Shown one piece after another: positions 24,029-33,548 of a stretch of 64,000 nucleotides of DNA. This stretch comes from Streptomyces maremycinicus (GTDB lineage: Bacteria > Actinomycetota > Actinomycetes > Streptomycetales > Streptomycetaceae): assembly GCF_001184025.1 (NCBI RefSeq), contig NZ_BBYG01000015.1, positions 62,001 to 126,000 of the forward strand. Direction: 5' to 3'. Made by a program: the position numbers and the translations under genes. Position 1 is the stretch's first letter. Every line of letters starts with the position of its first letter. The notes below the pieces were generated by a model that worked only from the letters and a program-made list of their open reading frames with translations, was not told where the DNA came from and did no database searches.

Positions 24029-25639
24029 TCAGCCGGTCGGGCTCCGCCGGGCCCGCAGCCCGGCGCCGATCGCCCATCCCAGGCCGCCCGCGGCGACGAG
24101 CACCAGGGCGATCTCGGGCAGGACGCCGAGCTTCGTCGCCGGTGTCTCGGAGGAGCGCAGGGGCACCTTCTGCACCAGGGAGTCCGCGACGAACATGCCG
24201 GTCTTCTGGGTGATCTTCCCGTCCGGCATGATGATCGCGCTGACGCCGCTGGTCACGGGCACCGTCACGGTCCGGCTGTGCTCGACGGCGCGGACCCGCG
24301 ACATGGCGAGCTGCTGGTAGGTCATCTCGCTGCGGTCGAAGGTGGCGTTGTTGCTGGGCACGGAGATCAGCTGGGCACCATGGGTGACCGTGTCGCGCAC
24401 GGCCCAGTCGAAGGCCGCCTCGTAGCAGGTGGCGAGGCCGACCTCGGTGCCGTCCATGTCGAAGACGCCGGGCTTGGTGCCCCGGCTGAAGTCCTGGCCG
24501 ACCATGGACGTCCAGTTCTCGTTGAGGGCGCCGATGAACGAGCGCAGCGGGAGGTACTCGCCGAACGGCTGGACCTGCCGCTTGTCGTACGTCTGGGTGG
24601 GTCCTTCGACCGGGTCCCACAGGATCTGCTCGTTGTAGAGCTTGCCGTCCCGCTCGACCACGCCGCCGACCGAGATCGGCGCGTCGATCGCCTTGGCCGC
24701 CTTGTCGATGACGGCGGCCGCGTCGGCGTAGGCGAAGGGGTCGATGTCGGAGGAGTTCTCGGGCCACAGGACGAAGTCGGGTTTGGCGACCTTGCCCGCC
24801 TCGACCTCGTCGGCCAGGCGCTCCGTCTCGCGCGCGTGGTAGTCGAGCACCGCCCGGCGCTGGGCGTTGAACTCCAGACCGAGGCGGGGGACGTTGCCCT
24901 GGATGACGGCGACCGTCGCGGTGCCGTCCTCCGCCTTGTCGCTGACCAGGGAGCGGGCGGCCACCGCGCCGACGACCGGGACGGCCACGCTGAGCAGGGC
25001 CACGGCGGCCGCCGACCGCCGCACCTCGCCCGAGCGCCGCCGCTCCAGGACGAGACGTACGACGTCGTACAGGCCGAAGCCGCACAGGACGACGGCGAAG
25101 CCGAGCACGGGGGTGCCGCCGACCGCGGCGAGGGGCAGGAAGACACCGTCCGCCTGGCCGAAGGCGATCTTGCCCCAGGGGAAGCCGCGGAAGGGCACGC
25201 GCGCGCGTGCCGCCTCGCCGGCGATCCAGAGCGCCGCCGCCCACAGCGGCCAGGCCGGCAGCTTCGACACGGCGGCGACACCCACGCCGACCAGCGCGAC
25301 GAAGACCGCCTCGATCACCACCAGGGCGAGCCAGGGGCCCGGGCCGACCTCGACGCCGGTCCACACCAGGAGCGGCAGCAGGAAACCCAGTCCGAAGAGA
25401 TAGCCGAGCCCGAGAGCCGCCTTCCAGCTGCGCCCGCGCAGCACCCAGCCGAGGACGGCGAAGGCGGGCAGCGCCAGCCACCACAGGGTGCGCGGCGGGA
25501 AACTGACGTAGAGCAGCACTCCGGAGAGTGCCGCTGCGGCGGCCGGGACGAGGCGCAGGAGCCGCGCGCCGCGCGGGGCCCGCGCGGCCTGGGGCTCCTG
25601 CTGGTCCGGCTGGCCCACGGGAGGTGCGGTGACGGTCAC
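24029..25639 (-). CDS. lnt: Apolipoprotein N-acyltransferase
   Basis: 536 residues from a GTG at 25639, chosen because a TACACT -10 box ends 6 nt before it (leaderless) and because upstream codons are not family-like. Six to seven N-terminal membrane helices (about 15-230) precede a nitrilase-type extracytoplasmic domain with the catalytic triad positions Glu in LWPENSS, Lys in YDKRQVQPFGEY and Cys in GLATCYEAAF; a final membrane helix follows. The enzyme adds the third acyl chain to lipoproteins, a step present in actinobacteria. The Nudix gene follows closely. Confidence 0.92.
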   Translation of the reverse strand: MTVTAPPVGQPDQQEPQAARAPRGARLLRLVPAAAAALSGVLLYVSFPPRTLWWLALPAFAVLGWVLRGRSWKAALGLGYLFGLGFLLPLLVWTGVEVGPGPWLALVVIEAVFVALVGVGVAAVSKLPAWPLWAAALWIAGEAARARVPFRGFPWGKIAFGQADGVFLPLAAVGGTPVLGFAVVLCGFGLYDVVRLVLERRRSGEVRRSAAAVALLSVAVPVVGAVAARSLVSDKAEDGTATVAVIQGNVPRLGLEFNAQRRAVLDYHARETERLADEVEAGKVAKPDFVLWPENSSDIDPFAYADAAAVIDKAAKAIDAPISVGGVVERDGKLYNEQILWDPVEGPTQTYDKRQVQPFGEYLPLRSFIGALNENWTSMVGQDFSRGTKPGVFDMDGTEVGLATCYEAAFDWAVRDTVTHGAQLISVPSNNATFDRSEMTYQQLAMSRVRAVEHSRTVTVPVTSGVSAIIMPDGKITQKTGMFVADSLVQKVPLRSSETPATKLGVLPEIALVLVAAGGLGWAIGAGLRARRSPTG

Positions 25640-25858
25640 TCCGGGAGTGTACGGCGAGTGACCTTTTGGCCGACAGCGCAGTCCGTGGGGCGGGCTCCGC
25701 CGGCCTCTCGTCCCGGCACGACTCATCCACAAACCGCCCATCAGCCGTTACGGTGTGCCAGTGCCCCGGTCGCTCGGGCGACGGGGGTCCGTCACGGTGT
25801 CAGGGCCGTCACGGCCGGGGGGCGGCCGGGTTCGGGGGGACGGGTGGGTTCCACGGGG

Positions 25859-26953
25859 ATGACGTCCGCGACCGGCGCGGACGCGGACGGGGAAAGACGA
25901 AACGTTTCTGACGCGGCGGGCGTGGCCGTGCTCGGGGCCTGCGCCGTCTGGTCACTGGTCACCGCCGCCGTGCACGGCGGACGCCCGGAGGGGGTCCTGC
26001 TCGCGGTGCTGGCGGTGGCCGCCGGCTATGCGGCGGGTCGGATCCTGGGAGTGCTGCTGCCGGTCGCCGCGCCCGCGGCCGGCGCGCTGGCGGGGCTGAC
26101 CCTGTCGGTGGTCCGGCCCCGGCTGGCTCCGGGCCCCGAAACCGTGGCGCCACTGGGCCACGCCGGTGCCACCGCCGCGGTGCTGACGCTGTCGGCCGGC
26201 GCCGCGTGCTGCGCCGCCCGGGCGACGCCCGTACCGGCGCTGCGGCTCGGTCTGTGGCTGCTCGCCGGCGGCATCGCGGTCGCCGGTGCCCTCCTGGGTT
26301 CGACCACGGCCGTGGTGACCTGTGGTGCGGTGCTGGTGTGCTCCCTGGCCGCCGGCCGCCTGCGCCACCGCGGGCCGGCGCTCGCGGCCCTCGGCGTGAC
26401 CGCCGCCGTGGTGACCGGCCTGACCTGGGCGGTCGCCGGGGGCGCGCTGTCCGGCGGCCTCGTCGGCCCGCTAACGGACCGGCTCACCGCGCACCGGGTC
26501 CGGCTGTGGCGCGACGCCCTCGGCATGGCCCGCCGGGAGGCCGCTCTCGGCGTGGGACCCGGGCGCTTCGGAGAGCTGAGCGGTACGGCGGCGCAGTCGA
26601 CGCTTCAGTCCACGATGTCCGACGGCAAGCCGCACTCGGCGCCGCTCCAACTGGCCGCCGAGCAGGGTGTCGTCGGTGTGCTGCTGCTCGCCGCGGCCTT
26701 CTGCTGGGTGCTGTTCGCCCTGTGGCGCGCACCGCGCCCCACCCCGGTCGTCCTGACCGCGGGTGCCGCCCTCACGGCTCTGGCCGCCGTCGCCGCGATC
26801 GGCAACGCGCTGAGCTTCACCACGGTGTCGGTCGGCGCGGGACTGCTGGCCGGACTGGCCACGGCACGCCCGCTGGCCGAGGAACCCGCGGCCTGCGAGG
26901 TCCGGCCGGAGTCCGGGCGGGACCTGCGCCACGACGACCGCCCGGCCGCCTGA
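25859..26953 (+). CDS. O-antigen-ligase-like polytopic membrane protein
   Basis: 364 residues from ATG 25859. About eight to nine membrane helices. Between the helix groups, HRVRLWRDALGMARREAALGVG and the loop ending KPHSAPLQLAAEQGVVG match the Wzy/WaaL periplasmic signature (R/H residues plus PHSxxLQ). Members transfer or polymerise undecaprenyl-linked glycans. No glycan biosynthesis cluster is adjacent, though the HpnB-type glycosyltransferase lies 1.6 kb away. The C-terminal 30 residues are hydrophilic. Start is uncertain by some codons. Confidence 0.75.
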   Translation: MTSATGADADGERRNVSDAAGVAVLGACAVWSLVTAAVHGGRPEGVLLAVLAVAAGYAAGRILGVLLPVAAPAAGALAGLTLSVVRPRLAPGPETVAPLGHAGATAAVLTLSAGAACCAARATPVPALRLGLWLLAGGIAVAGALLGSTTAVVTCGAVLVCSLAAGRLRHRGPALAALGVTAAVVTGLTWAVAGGALSGGLVGPLTDRLTAHRVRLWRDALGMARREAALGVGPGRFGELSGTAAQSTLQSTMSDGKPHSAPLQLAAEQGVVGVLLLAAAFCWVLFALWRAPRPTPVVLTAGAALTALAAVAAIGNALSFTTVSVGAGLLAGLATARPLAEEPAACEVRPESGRDLRHDDRPAA

Positions 26954-26977
26954 CCTCGGCCTTGCCGCGTACGGACG

Positions 26978-27571
26978 TCAGGGCGCGGCGCCCGGGGTGG
27001 TCGTCCGCAGCCGGTTCCTGATGACGCGCACCGCCGACTCCGCGTCGTCCACGGTGATCGTGAAGGTGTGGCCGTCCCAGAGCCGCAGCACCACGCCCTC
27101 GCCGCGGCGGACCACGACGGCCGTGCCCTTCTCCGGACGCCAGCGGTAGCCCCAGCCGCCCCAGTGGCGCGGGGTGACGAGCGGTTCGAAGTCGGCCCCG
27201 GCGACATGGGCCAGCGGGATGCGCCGACGCGGCAGCCCGATGTGGCCGCAGCGCACCTCCAGCACGTCCTTGTCGAGCTTGAGGTCGACGTGGACGAAGG
27301 CGAGGGTGCCGAAGAGAACGAGCAGCCCGGCGGCGATACAGCCGACGACGGACATGGCGAGCGGGGCGATGCCGGACGTCCACGCGGACTGGACGGCGAG
27401 CTCGATGCCGAGCGCCATGCAGGCGGCTCCGACGAGCGCCAGCACCCACTGGAACCGGTTGGTGGCGCGCCCGCTCCAGACGTCGGGATGCGGGGCGCCG
27501 GCATCGGCGTCGGCATGCGGGACGTCGGGAAGCGGGATGCTCTCGTCGTGGGGGTGGTCCCTCATATTCAT
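26978..27571 (-). CDS. Two-helix membrane protein with PH-like C-terminal domain
   Basis: 197 residues. A hydrophilic N terminus (1-40, Asp/His-rich) is followed by two membrane helices (about 42-62 and 70-95) and a beta-rich cytosolic domain beginning KLDKDVLEVRCGHIG, with HWGGWGYRWRPEKGTAVVVR and HTFTITVDDAESAVRVI. The WGxWGYR pattern is a recurring feature of actinobacterial PH-like membrane proteins of unknown role. Convergent with the O-antigen-ligase-like gene. No function assigned. Confidence 0.75.
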   Translation of the reverse strand: MNMRDHPHDESIPLPDVPHADADAGAPHPDVWSGRATNRFQWVLALVGAACMALGIELAVQSAWTSGIAPLAMSVVGCIAAGLLVLFGTLAFVHVDLKLDKDVLEVRCGHIGLPRRRIPLAHVAGADFEPLVTPRHWGGWGYRWRPEKGTAVVVRRGEGVVLRLWDGHTFTITVDDAESAVRVIRNRLRTTTPGAAP

Positions 27572-27671
27572 GAGGTTACTCAGGTTTCGCCGCGCCGGTA
27601 GGCCGTAGCGCAGGGTGACTGCTCCGGCCGGGCGGCGGACCGTCCCCGGGAGGGCGGCCGGTGTCCGTCGG

Positions 27672-28457
27672 TCACCGGACGGCGTTGACGGCCTCCAGCA
27701 GCCGGCCTTCCGGGTAGGCCAGGGCGGGCGTCGGGAGACCGCCCGGACGGCCGCTCAGGAGAACGGTCACGGTGCCGAGCGCCGCCGCCTCGGGTGCGGG
27801 GCGCGCGCCGATGCGGCGCAGTGCCTGCGCGGCCACGGCGCCGGCCGAGCCGTGGAGGACGAGCGGCGGCCCCTCGGGGCGCTGCACGGCGGCACGGATG
27901 CGGTCGGCGACCAGTTCGTAGTGGGTGCAGCCCAGGACGACGGTCGTCACTTCCTCGGGGGTGAGGGCGGCGGCCGCGGTGATCGCGGCGTCGATCGCCG
28001 CCTCGTCCGCGTGTTCGACCGCCTCCGCCAGTCCCCAGCAGGGCACCTCGGCGACCGTGACGTCACCGGCGAATTCCTGGATGAGGTTGCGCTGGTAGGG
28101 GCTGCCGGTGGTGGCGGGGGTGGCCCAGATCGCGACGGGGCCGCCGCCGGCCGCGGCCGGTTTGATCGCCGGGACGGTGCCGATCACCGGGATGCCGGGT
28201 TCGAGCAGGGACCGCAGCGCGGGCAGGGCGTGCACGGTCGCCGTGTTGCAGCCGACGATGAGTGCCTCGGGCCGGTGTGCGGCGGCGGCCGTGGCGACGG
28301 CCACGGCGCGCTCGGTGAGATCCTGCGGGGTGCGCGGTCCCCAGGGCATGCCGTCGGGGTCGAGGGAGAGCACGAGATCGGCGTCGGGCCGCAGGCGCCG
28401 TACCGCGACGGTGGCCGCCAGCAGGCCGATTCCGGAGTCCATGAGCGCGATCTTCAC
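27672..28457 (-). CDS. Aspartate/glutamate racemase-family protein (MurI-like)
   Basis: 261 residues. The two catalytic Cys motifs of the family are present: GCNTATVHALPALR (about 68-82) and LGCTHYELV (about 172-180), and the opening MDSGIGLLA replaces the DSG(V/I)GGL of MurI. Two-fold pseudo-symmetric racemases of this type make D-Glu or D-Asp for the cell wall. As Streptomyces usually carries murI elsewhere, this could be a paralogue with another amino acid or hydantoin as substrate. Divergent from the glycosyltransferase gene. Confidence 0.8.
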   Translation of the reverse strand: MKIALMDSGIGLLAATVAVRRLRPDADLVLSLDPDGMPWGPRTPQDLTERAVAVATAAAAHRPEALIVGCNTATVHALPALRSLLEPGIPVIGTVPAIKPAAAGGGPVAIWATPATTGSPYQRNLIQEFAGDVTVAEVPCWGLAEAVEHADEAAIDAAITAAAALTPEEVTTVVLGCTHYELVADRIRAAVQRPEGPPLVLHGSAGAVAAQALRRIGARPAPEAAALGTVTVLLSGRPGGLPTPALAYPEGRLLEAVNAVR

Positions 28458-28514
28458 CCGGCCACCATAGACGATGTGCTGCTGCGGCCCGGGGGCGTGG
28501 GGCAGACTGCGCGC

Positions 28515-29690
28515 GTGAGCGCCATCGTGTGGATCGCCGCCGTGTCCCTGGCCGCCTGGCTGTGGCTGCTGCTGTGTCAGGGCTTCTTCTGGCGCACCGA
28601 CGTCAGGCTGCCGGAGCGGGTCGAGCCACGGGACTGGCCGTCCGTGTGCGTCGTCGTCCCCGCGCGCGACGAGGCGGCGGTCCTGGCCGCGAGCCTGCCC
28701 TCCCTGCTCGCGCAGGACTACCCGGGGCGGGCGGAGATCTTCCTCGTGGACGACGGCAGCTCCGACGGCACGGGGGAACTGGCGCGCGCGCTCGCCGCGC
28801 GGTGGGGCGGGCTCCCGCTGACCGTGGACTCACCGGGCGAGCCTCCCGCGGGCTGGACCGGGAAACTGTGGGCGGTGCGTCACGGCATGGCGCTGGCACG
28901 CGCGCGTGAGCCCGAGTACCTGCTGCTCACGGACGCCGACATCGCGCACGGGCCCGGCAGTCTGCGGGAGCTGGTGGCGGCGGCGCGCACCGGAGGGTTC
29001 GACGTCGTCTCCCAGATGGCACGGCTGCGGGTGGAGAGCCTGTGGGAGCGGCTGGTGGTACCCGCCTTCGTCTACTTCTTCGCGCAGCTCTACCCCTTCC
29101 GGCGGATCGGCCGGAAGGGGTCGCGGACGGCGGCCGCGGCGGGCGGCTGCGTCCTGCTGCGCGCCGACGCGGCCGAGCGGGCGCGGATCCCGGACGCCAT
29201 CCGGCACGCCGTCATCGACGACGTGGCACTCGCGCGGGCCGTGCAGGGGGCGGGCGGCCGCATCTGGCTGGGGCTGGCCGACCGGGTGGACAGCGTGCGC
29301 CCGTACCCGAGGCTGCGCGATCTGTGGCGGATGGTCTCGCGCAGCGCCTACGCGCAGCTGCGGCACAGTCCGCTGCTGCTGACCGGCACGGTGCTCGGCC
29401 TGGCGCTGGTGTACCTGGTGCCTCCGCTCGCCCTGCTCGGCGGGCCGGTCGCGGGCAGCCCGGCGACCGCGCTGTCGGGCGGTCTGGCGTGGCTGGTGAT
29501 GGCGGGGACGTACGTCCCGATGCTGCGTTACTACCGGCAGCCGCTGTGGCTCGCTCCGCTGCTGCCGTTCACCGCGTTCCTCTACCTGCTGATGACGGTC
29601 GACTCCGCGGTGCAGCACTACCGGGGACGCGGCGCGGCCTGGAAGGGCCGCACCTACGCCCGTCCGGAGACCGTCGCGGACGAGGGCTGA
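28515..29690 (+). CDS. HpnB-type glycosyltransferase family 2
   Basis: 391 residues from GTG 28515; a CAGACT -10-like box ends 6 nt upstream (possible leaderless start). One N-terminal helix (1-18), a GT2 domain with VVVPARDEAAVLAASL, VDDGSSDGTGE, the metal motif LLTDADIA and a later D in AVIDDVALARA, and three C-terminal membrane helices. GWTGKLWAVRHGM fits hopene-associated glycosyltransferase HpnB. No squalene-hopene cyclase genes lie in the window, so a hopanoid substrate is only suggested by similarity. Confidence 0.8.
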   Translation: MSAIVWIAAVSLAAWLWLLLCQGFFWRTDVRLPERVEPRDWPSVCVVVPARDEAAVLAASLPSLLAQDYPGRAEIFLVDDGSSDGTGELARALAARWGGLPLTVDSPGEPPAGWTGKLWAVRHGMALARAREPEYLLLTDADIAHGPGSLRELVAAARTGGFDVVSQMARLRVESLWERLVVPAFVYFFAQLYPFRRIGRKGSRTAAAAGGCVLLRADAAERARIPDAIRHAVIDDVALARAVQGAGGRIWLGLADRVDSVRPYPRLRDLWRMVSRSAYAQLRHSPLLLTGTVLGLALVYLVPPLALLGGPVAGSPATALSGGLAWLVMAGTYVPMLRYYRQPLWLAPLLPFTAFLYLLMTVDSAVQHYRGRGAAWKGRTYARPETVADEG

Positions 29691-29707
29691 GCCGTCGGCC
29701 GGAACGC

Positions 29708-29726
29708 GGGCCCGTGGACCGGGCCC
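29708..29726. terminator. Stem-loop between convergent hpnB-like and TerD genes
   Basis: GGGCCCG and CGGGCCC pair over 7 bp with a 5-nt loop in the 52-nt gap between the two stop codons. Confidence 0.55.
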
Positions 29727-29742
29727 CCGGCCGCCGTGGTCG

Positions 29743-31074
29743 CTATTTGCGGCCGGGCGTCCAGTTCATGCCCCACCCGTAGGTGTAGTCGACGGTCCGC
29801 TGCGGGCTGACCCCGCGCTCGGGCACCAGGTAGCGCGCCTCGCGCTGGACGACGAGGTCGCCGCCGTTGTTGGTGATCAGCGCGAGCGCGCACACGGTCG
29901 AGGGGACCGTGCACTCGTCCAGGGAGAAGTCGATCGCGGCGCCGAACTGAGGCTGGAGCGTGACCGTGGCGTGCAGGTCGGCGAAGGAGCGCGCGCCCTC
30001 GTAGATGGTCACGAAGACGAGGATGCGCCGGAAGTCGTTCTTGTGGTCGAGGTTCACGGTGAGGTTCTCGCCGCTGGCCACGGCGCCGGTACGGTCGTCG
30101 CCGTCGAGGTGGATGAACGGCGGCTGGTGCAGGGCGCCGAAGGCGTTGCCGAGGGCCTGGACCACGCCCTTGCGGCCGTCGGCGAGCTCGAACAGGGCGC
30201 ACAGGTCGAGGTCGAGGTCGTTGTGCAGGGCGACGGCGCGCCCGCGCTTGCTGCCCCACCCGGAGAACTGCTTGCGCACCTCCCAGTTCAGGTTGACGCG
30301 CAGGGCGCCCGACGTGCCGCCCTGCTTGCTCAGGGACACCGACGGGGCGGCCTTGGTCAGGGTGACCTTGGTCAGCCGGACGGGAGCGACGGGCGGTGCG
30401 GGCGGCGGGGGCGGCGGGGCCTGGTGGACGGGCGGGGGCACCGTGGCCGGAAAGGCCGGCATGGTCGGATGCTGGGACGGCGCCGCCGGCGCGGCCGGCC
30501 AGGTCGCCGGGGCGGGGGCCGGGGCGGGGGCCGGGGCGGACGCCCGCTGCGGCTCGTCCACGGCGATGCCGAAGTCGGTGGCGAGGCCTTCGAGGCCGCT
30601 GCCGTAGCCCTGGCCGACGGCCCGGAACTTCCAGGCGCCCTGGCGGCGGTAGAACTCGCCCAGCACGAAGGCCGTCTCCACCGTCGCGCCGGTGCTGTCG
30701 AACCGCGCCACGACGGTGCCCTGTGCCGCGTCCCGTACCTCGATGTAGAGGTCCGGGACCCGGCCGAACGAGCCGCCGTCCGACGACGCCGCCAGGACGA
30801 TGGTCTCGATCGCGGGCTCCACGCGCGCGAGGTCGACGAGAAGGCTGTCGGTCACCCGGCCCCCGGCGTCGCGCTTGCCCTCGTGGCGGACGGCTCCGGA
30901 GGAGTGGGCCGGCTGGTTGTAGAAGACGAAGTCGGCGTCGGAGCGGACCTTCCCGCCCACCAGCAGCAGTGCCGACGCGTCCGCGTCCGGCACGCCCGTT
31001 CCCGAGCGCCAGCCCAGTTCGACCCGCAGTGCCGTGGTCGGCACCGGAGCATTGGACCCCTTCGACATTGACAT
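29743..31074 (-). CDS. TerD/TerA-like tellurium-resistance family protein
   Basis: 443 residues from ATG 31074 (GGGGG at 5 nt). Two Ca-binding stress-type domains joined by a Pro/Ala linker (about 180-245, repeated Ala-Pro). The first is TerD-like: [46 protein letters not shown] and [19 protein letters not shown]. The second is TerA/TerF-like: [20 protein letters not shown], then [11 protein letters not shown] and VTIYEG. These proteins belong to stress systems whose biochemistry is poorly known. No other ter genes are adjacent. The divergent gene encodes a DUF6643-like protein 292 nt away. Confidence 0.85.
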   Translation of the reverse strand: MSMSKGSNAPVPTTALRVELGWRSGTGVPDADASALLLVGGKVRSDADFVFYNQPAHSSGAVRHEGKRDAGGRVTDSLLVDLARVEPAIETIVLAASSDGGSFGRVPDLYIEVRDAAQGTVVARFDSTGATVETAFVLGEFYRRQGAWKFRAVGQGYGSGLEGLATDFGIAVDEPQRASAPAPAPAPAPATWPAAPAAPSQHPTMPAFPATVPPPVHQAPPPPPPAPPVAPVRLTKVTLTKAAPSVSLSKQGGTSGALRVNLNWEVRKQFSGWGSKRGRAVALHNDLDLDLCALFELADGRKGVVQALGNAFGALHQPPFIHLDGDDRTGAVASGENLTVNLDHKNDFRRILVFVTIYEGARSFADLHATVTLQPQFGAAIDFSLDECTVPSTVCALALITNNGGDLVVQREARYLVPERGVSPQRTVDYTYGWGMNWTPGRK

Positions 31075-31366
31075 GTACGCCCCCATCGCGTGTCAGTGCA
31101 CCGGGCCGCGCGCCTCGGCACCCTCGGATTGTCTTTCCGGCCAACCTATTCCGCGGGGCGGTGAACTCCCATCGGGAGCGCAGGATCGGCCCTGACCAAC
31201 CGCTGGTAACCCGCTGGGAACTCGGCCTTTACACGATCGGAGGGCCGCTCGCCGTCCTTTTTTCCCAAGTTCGCTCGCATTGGAGCTCCAGGGTCACCGC
31301 GGACACGGAAATCAACCCTCTTATCGGTCTCCCCAACCAGCACATCGTGGGCTTAACTTATGTGCC

Positions 31367-31789
31367 ATGACCTCCCCCCGCTCCACCTATGGCGGCGGCT
31401 ACTACGCCTCCTTCCCGGACACTCCGATCTACGACTCGCTCGTGGCCGAGCGGGGGACCCCGCAGATCGCCCCGATCCGGGTCCCCGCCGCCTACGACAT
31501 GGGCAGCAGCAACCTGCCCGCGTTGCCGTCGGCGCTGCCCGCCCTCCCGGCGGGCCCCTCGCAGTCCTACGGCTACCCGCAGGCGCAGCAGCCCGCGCCG
31601 CTCCAGCAGGCCCCGGCGGCGTACATCCCGCCGCAGGCCGTCGCGCCGCGCGGCTACCCCGGACCCCAGCAGCAGCAGCCGCGCCCGGCGGGCCCCGGTA
31701 CGGGCTACGACGCCATGCGCCCGGCCGCTCCCCGGCCCGCCGCGCCGCAGTACCAGGACCCGTACAACCAGCAGTACCGGGGTTACTGA
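31367..31789 (+). CDS. DUF6643-like Pro/Gln-rich small protein
   Basis: 140 residues. The N terminus STYGGGYYASFPDTPIYDSL and IAPIRVPAAYD is a conserved streptomycete module I recall as DUF6643; the rest is Pro/Ala/Gln-rich and probably disordered, ending in NQQYRGY. ATG 31367 is 7 nt after a TAACTT -10-like box (31354-31359), so the mRNA may be leaderless. Function unknown; abundance of Tyr and Gln suggests an interaction or condensate-type protein, but that is speculation. It is followed 39 nt later by the MOSC gene. Confidence 0.7.
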   Translation: MTSPRSTYGGGYYASFPDTPIYDSLVAERGTPQIAPIRVPAAYDMGSSNLPALPSALPALPAGPSQSYGYPQAQQPAPLQQAPAAYIPPQAVAPRGYPGPQQQQPRPAGPGTGYDAMRPAAPRPAAPQYQDPYNQQYRGY

Positions 31790-31828
31790 GCCCACGGGGT
31801 TGTCCGTGCCACCTGGCAGGATGACCCC

Positions 31829-32653
31829 ATGGGGCATGCGCAGCTGTTGTCGATCCACGTCCATCCGGTCAAGGCGTTGCGGGGTCAGTCACCCCGGGAG
31901 GCCGTCGTGGAGCCCTGGGGGCTGGCCGGCGACCGACGCTGGGCGTTGATCGACGACGGGGGAAAGGTCGTCACGCAACGTCAGCAGCCGCGCCTCGCGC
32001 TGGCCGCCGCCGAGCTCGTGCCCGGCGGCGGCATACGTCTGTCCGCGCCCGGTCTGGAGCCGCTGACCGTGCCGGTGCCCGAGCCGGTGGGCACGGTGTC
32101 GATGGAGATCTTCCGTGACAAGGTGGAGGGGGTCCTCGCCGACGACACCGCGCACGCCTGGTGCAGCGCCCACCTCGGCGCCGCCGTGCGGCTGGTGCAC
32201 ATGGACGACCCCGCGACCCGCCGGCCCGTCGACCCGGGGTTCGCGCGGCCCGGCGAGACCGTGACCTTCGCCGACGGATATCCGCTGCTGGTCACGACGA
32301 CCGCTTCCCTCGACGCCCTCAACTCGCTGATCGCCGGGGGCGAGCACGCCGGGGAGGGGCCGCTGCCGATGAACCGTTTCCGGCCGAACCTGGTCCTGTC
32401 GGGCACCGAACCGTGGGAGGAGGACGGCTGGTCGCGCCTCGCGGTCGGCGAGGTCGAGTTCCGGGTCGCCAAGCCGTGCGGCCGGTGCGTGGTGACCACC
32501 ACCGACCAGGGCACCGCGGCCCGCGGCAAGGAGCCCCTCTTCAGCCTGGGCCGGCACCGACGGCTCGGCGGCAAGCTGATCTTCGGACAGAACCTGGTAC
32601 CGCTCGGTCACGGCACGGTCGGAGTCGGTGATCCGGTGCGCGTCATCGCATAG
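31829..32653 (+). CDS. MOSC-domain protein (mARC/YcbX-like)
   Basis: 274 residues. An N-terminal MOSC_N beta-barrel (about 5-110: HVHPVKALRGQSPREAVVEPWGLAGDRRW) and a MOSC domain (about 120-270) with NRFRPNLVLSG and KPCGRCVVTTTDQGT, the latter carrying the Cys that ligates molybdenum in the mARC/YcbX family. It would act as a molybdenum-cofactor sulfurtransferase-like or N-hydroxylated-compound reductase in the cytoplasm. No redox partner is fused, in contrast to YcbX with its ferredoxin domain. Confidence 0.88.
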   Translation: MGHAQLLSIHVHPVKALRGQSPREAVVEPWGLAGDRRWALIDDGGKVVTQRQQPRLALAAAELVPGGGIRLSAPGLEPLTVPVPEPVGTVSMEIFRDKVEGVLADDTAHAWCSAHLGAAVRLVHMDDPATRRPVDPGFARPGETVTFADGYPLLVTTTASLDALNSLIAGGEHAGEGPLPMNRFRPNLVLSGTEPWEEDGWSRLAVGEVEFRVAKPCGRCVVTTTDQGTAARGKEPLFSLGRHRRLGGKLIFGQNLVPLGHGTVGVGDPVRVIA

Positions 32654-32826
32654 TTCCGGCCCGGTTCGGACCGCAGGCGATCGGTGGGAACCCCCGCCCG
32701 GCTCCGGGGCGTTGGGAGGGAGTGAGAAGTTCATGAGAGGTCCCGGGCTCTGGTGATTTCGCTCTCTCTTTCCCCGGGCTCGCGCGTGAACGGCTCCGAC
32801 GGGGGTTATCACGGAGCGGGAAGGGG

Positions 32827-33441
32827 GTGCGGGCGGTGCGCGCGATCGGCGGAATCTGGCGCTGGCGAAACAACCCACTGCGCCGTACGACGGATCTGGT
32901 CGAGGCGTGGGTCGCCTTGTCGGCTCTGCTGGTGATCCTCCTCGTCGCGCCCGTGGTGGGTTCCCTCGTCGGCGCCATGACGCAGGAGGTGCTCCAGCGG
33001 TCGGTCCACGACCAGCGGTTGTCCCGCCATCAGGTCACGGCGACCGTGGTGCGCACGGCGGACGGTTCGCCGCTGGAGGTGGACCCGGAGACGGCCACCG
33101 GCCGGGAGAGCCGCACGCGGGTCGTCGCTGACTGGACGGCGCCGGACGGCACCCGGCAGCACGGCACGGTCCTCGCGGGCCTCAAGAACCCGCGCGACGG
33201 CGACCGCTTCGCGATATGGACGGACACTCACGGCGCCCTGGTGGCCCGCCCGCTGGACCCGGCGACGGCGACGACCCACGCCGTGCTGGCCGGCTTCGGC
33301 GCGGCCCTGCTCACCGCGGCCGCCGTCGAGGGCGCGCGGCGGCTGATCGTCTGGCGCATGGTCCGCCGCCGGTACGCCCGTTGGGACCAGGCCTGGGACC
33401 GGGCGGGCCCGGACTGGGGGCGCACCGGCACCGGCAGCTGA
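32827..33441 (+). CDS. Rv1733c-like membrane protein
   Basis: 204 residues from GTG 32827 (a second GTG at 32836 has AAGGGGG at 8 nt and may be the true start). Short basic N terminus, membrane helix 1 (about 28-50), a soluble domain with [17 protein letters not shown] and [16 protein letters not shown], and a second membrane helix (about 150-170) before a basic tail with [11 protein letters not shown]. This two-helix layout is that of the Rv1733c family found in streptomycetes and mycobacteria; its role is unknown. It precedes the beta-helix/AAA gene by 107 nt. Confidence 0.75.
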   Translation: MRAVRAIGGIWRWRNNPLRRTTDLVEAWVALSALLVILLVAPVVGSLVGAMTQEVLQRSVHDQRLSRHQVTATVVRTADGSPLEVDPETATGRESRTRVVADWTAPDGTRQHGTVLAGLKNPRDGDRFAIWTDTHGALVARPLDPATATTHAVLAGFGAALLTAAAVEGARRLIVWRMVRRRYARWDQAWDRAGPDWGRTGTGS

Positions 33442-33548
33442 CGGCCTTCCGTCTCTGGTCAACCCACCACCCGCGCGCACGCTACGGTGGTCCGGCCGAA
33501 GCATTCGGCATCAACCCGCGTACCACGAGGTGGGGGCACATCAACGCC

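Noticed and set aside
20631-24320. 1229-codon forward frame opposite the PucR, dehydrogenase and Nudix genes
   Set aside because: No homologous motifs; antisense shadow produced by codon bias of the real reverse-strand genes.
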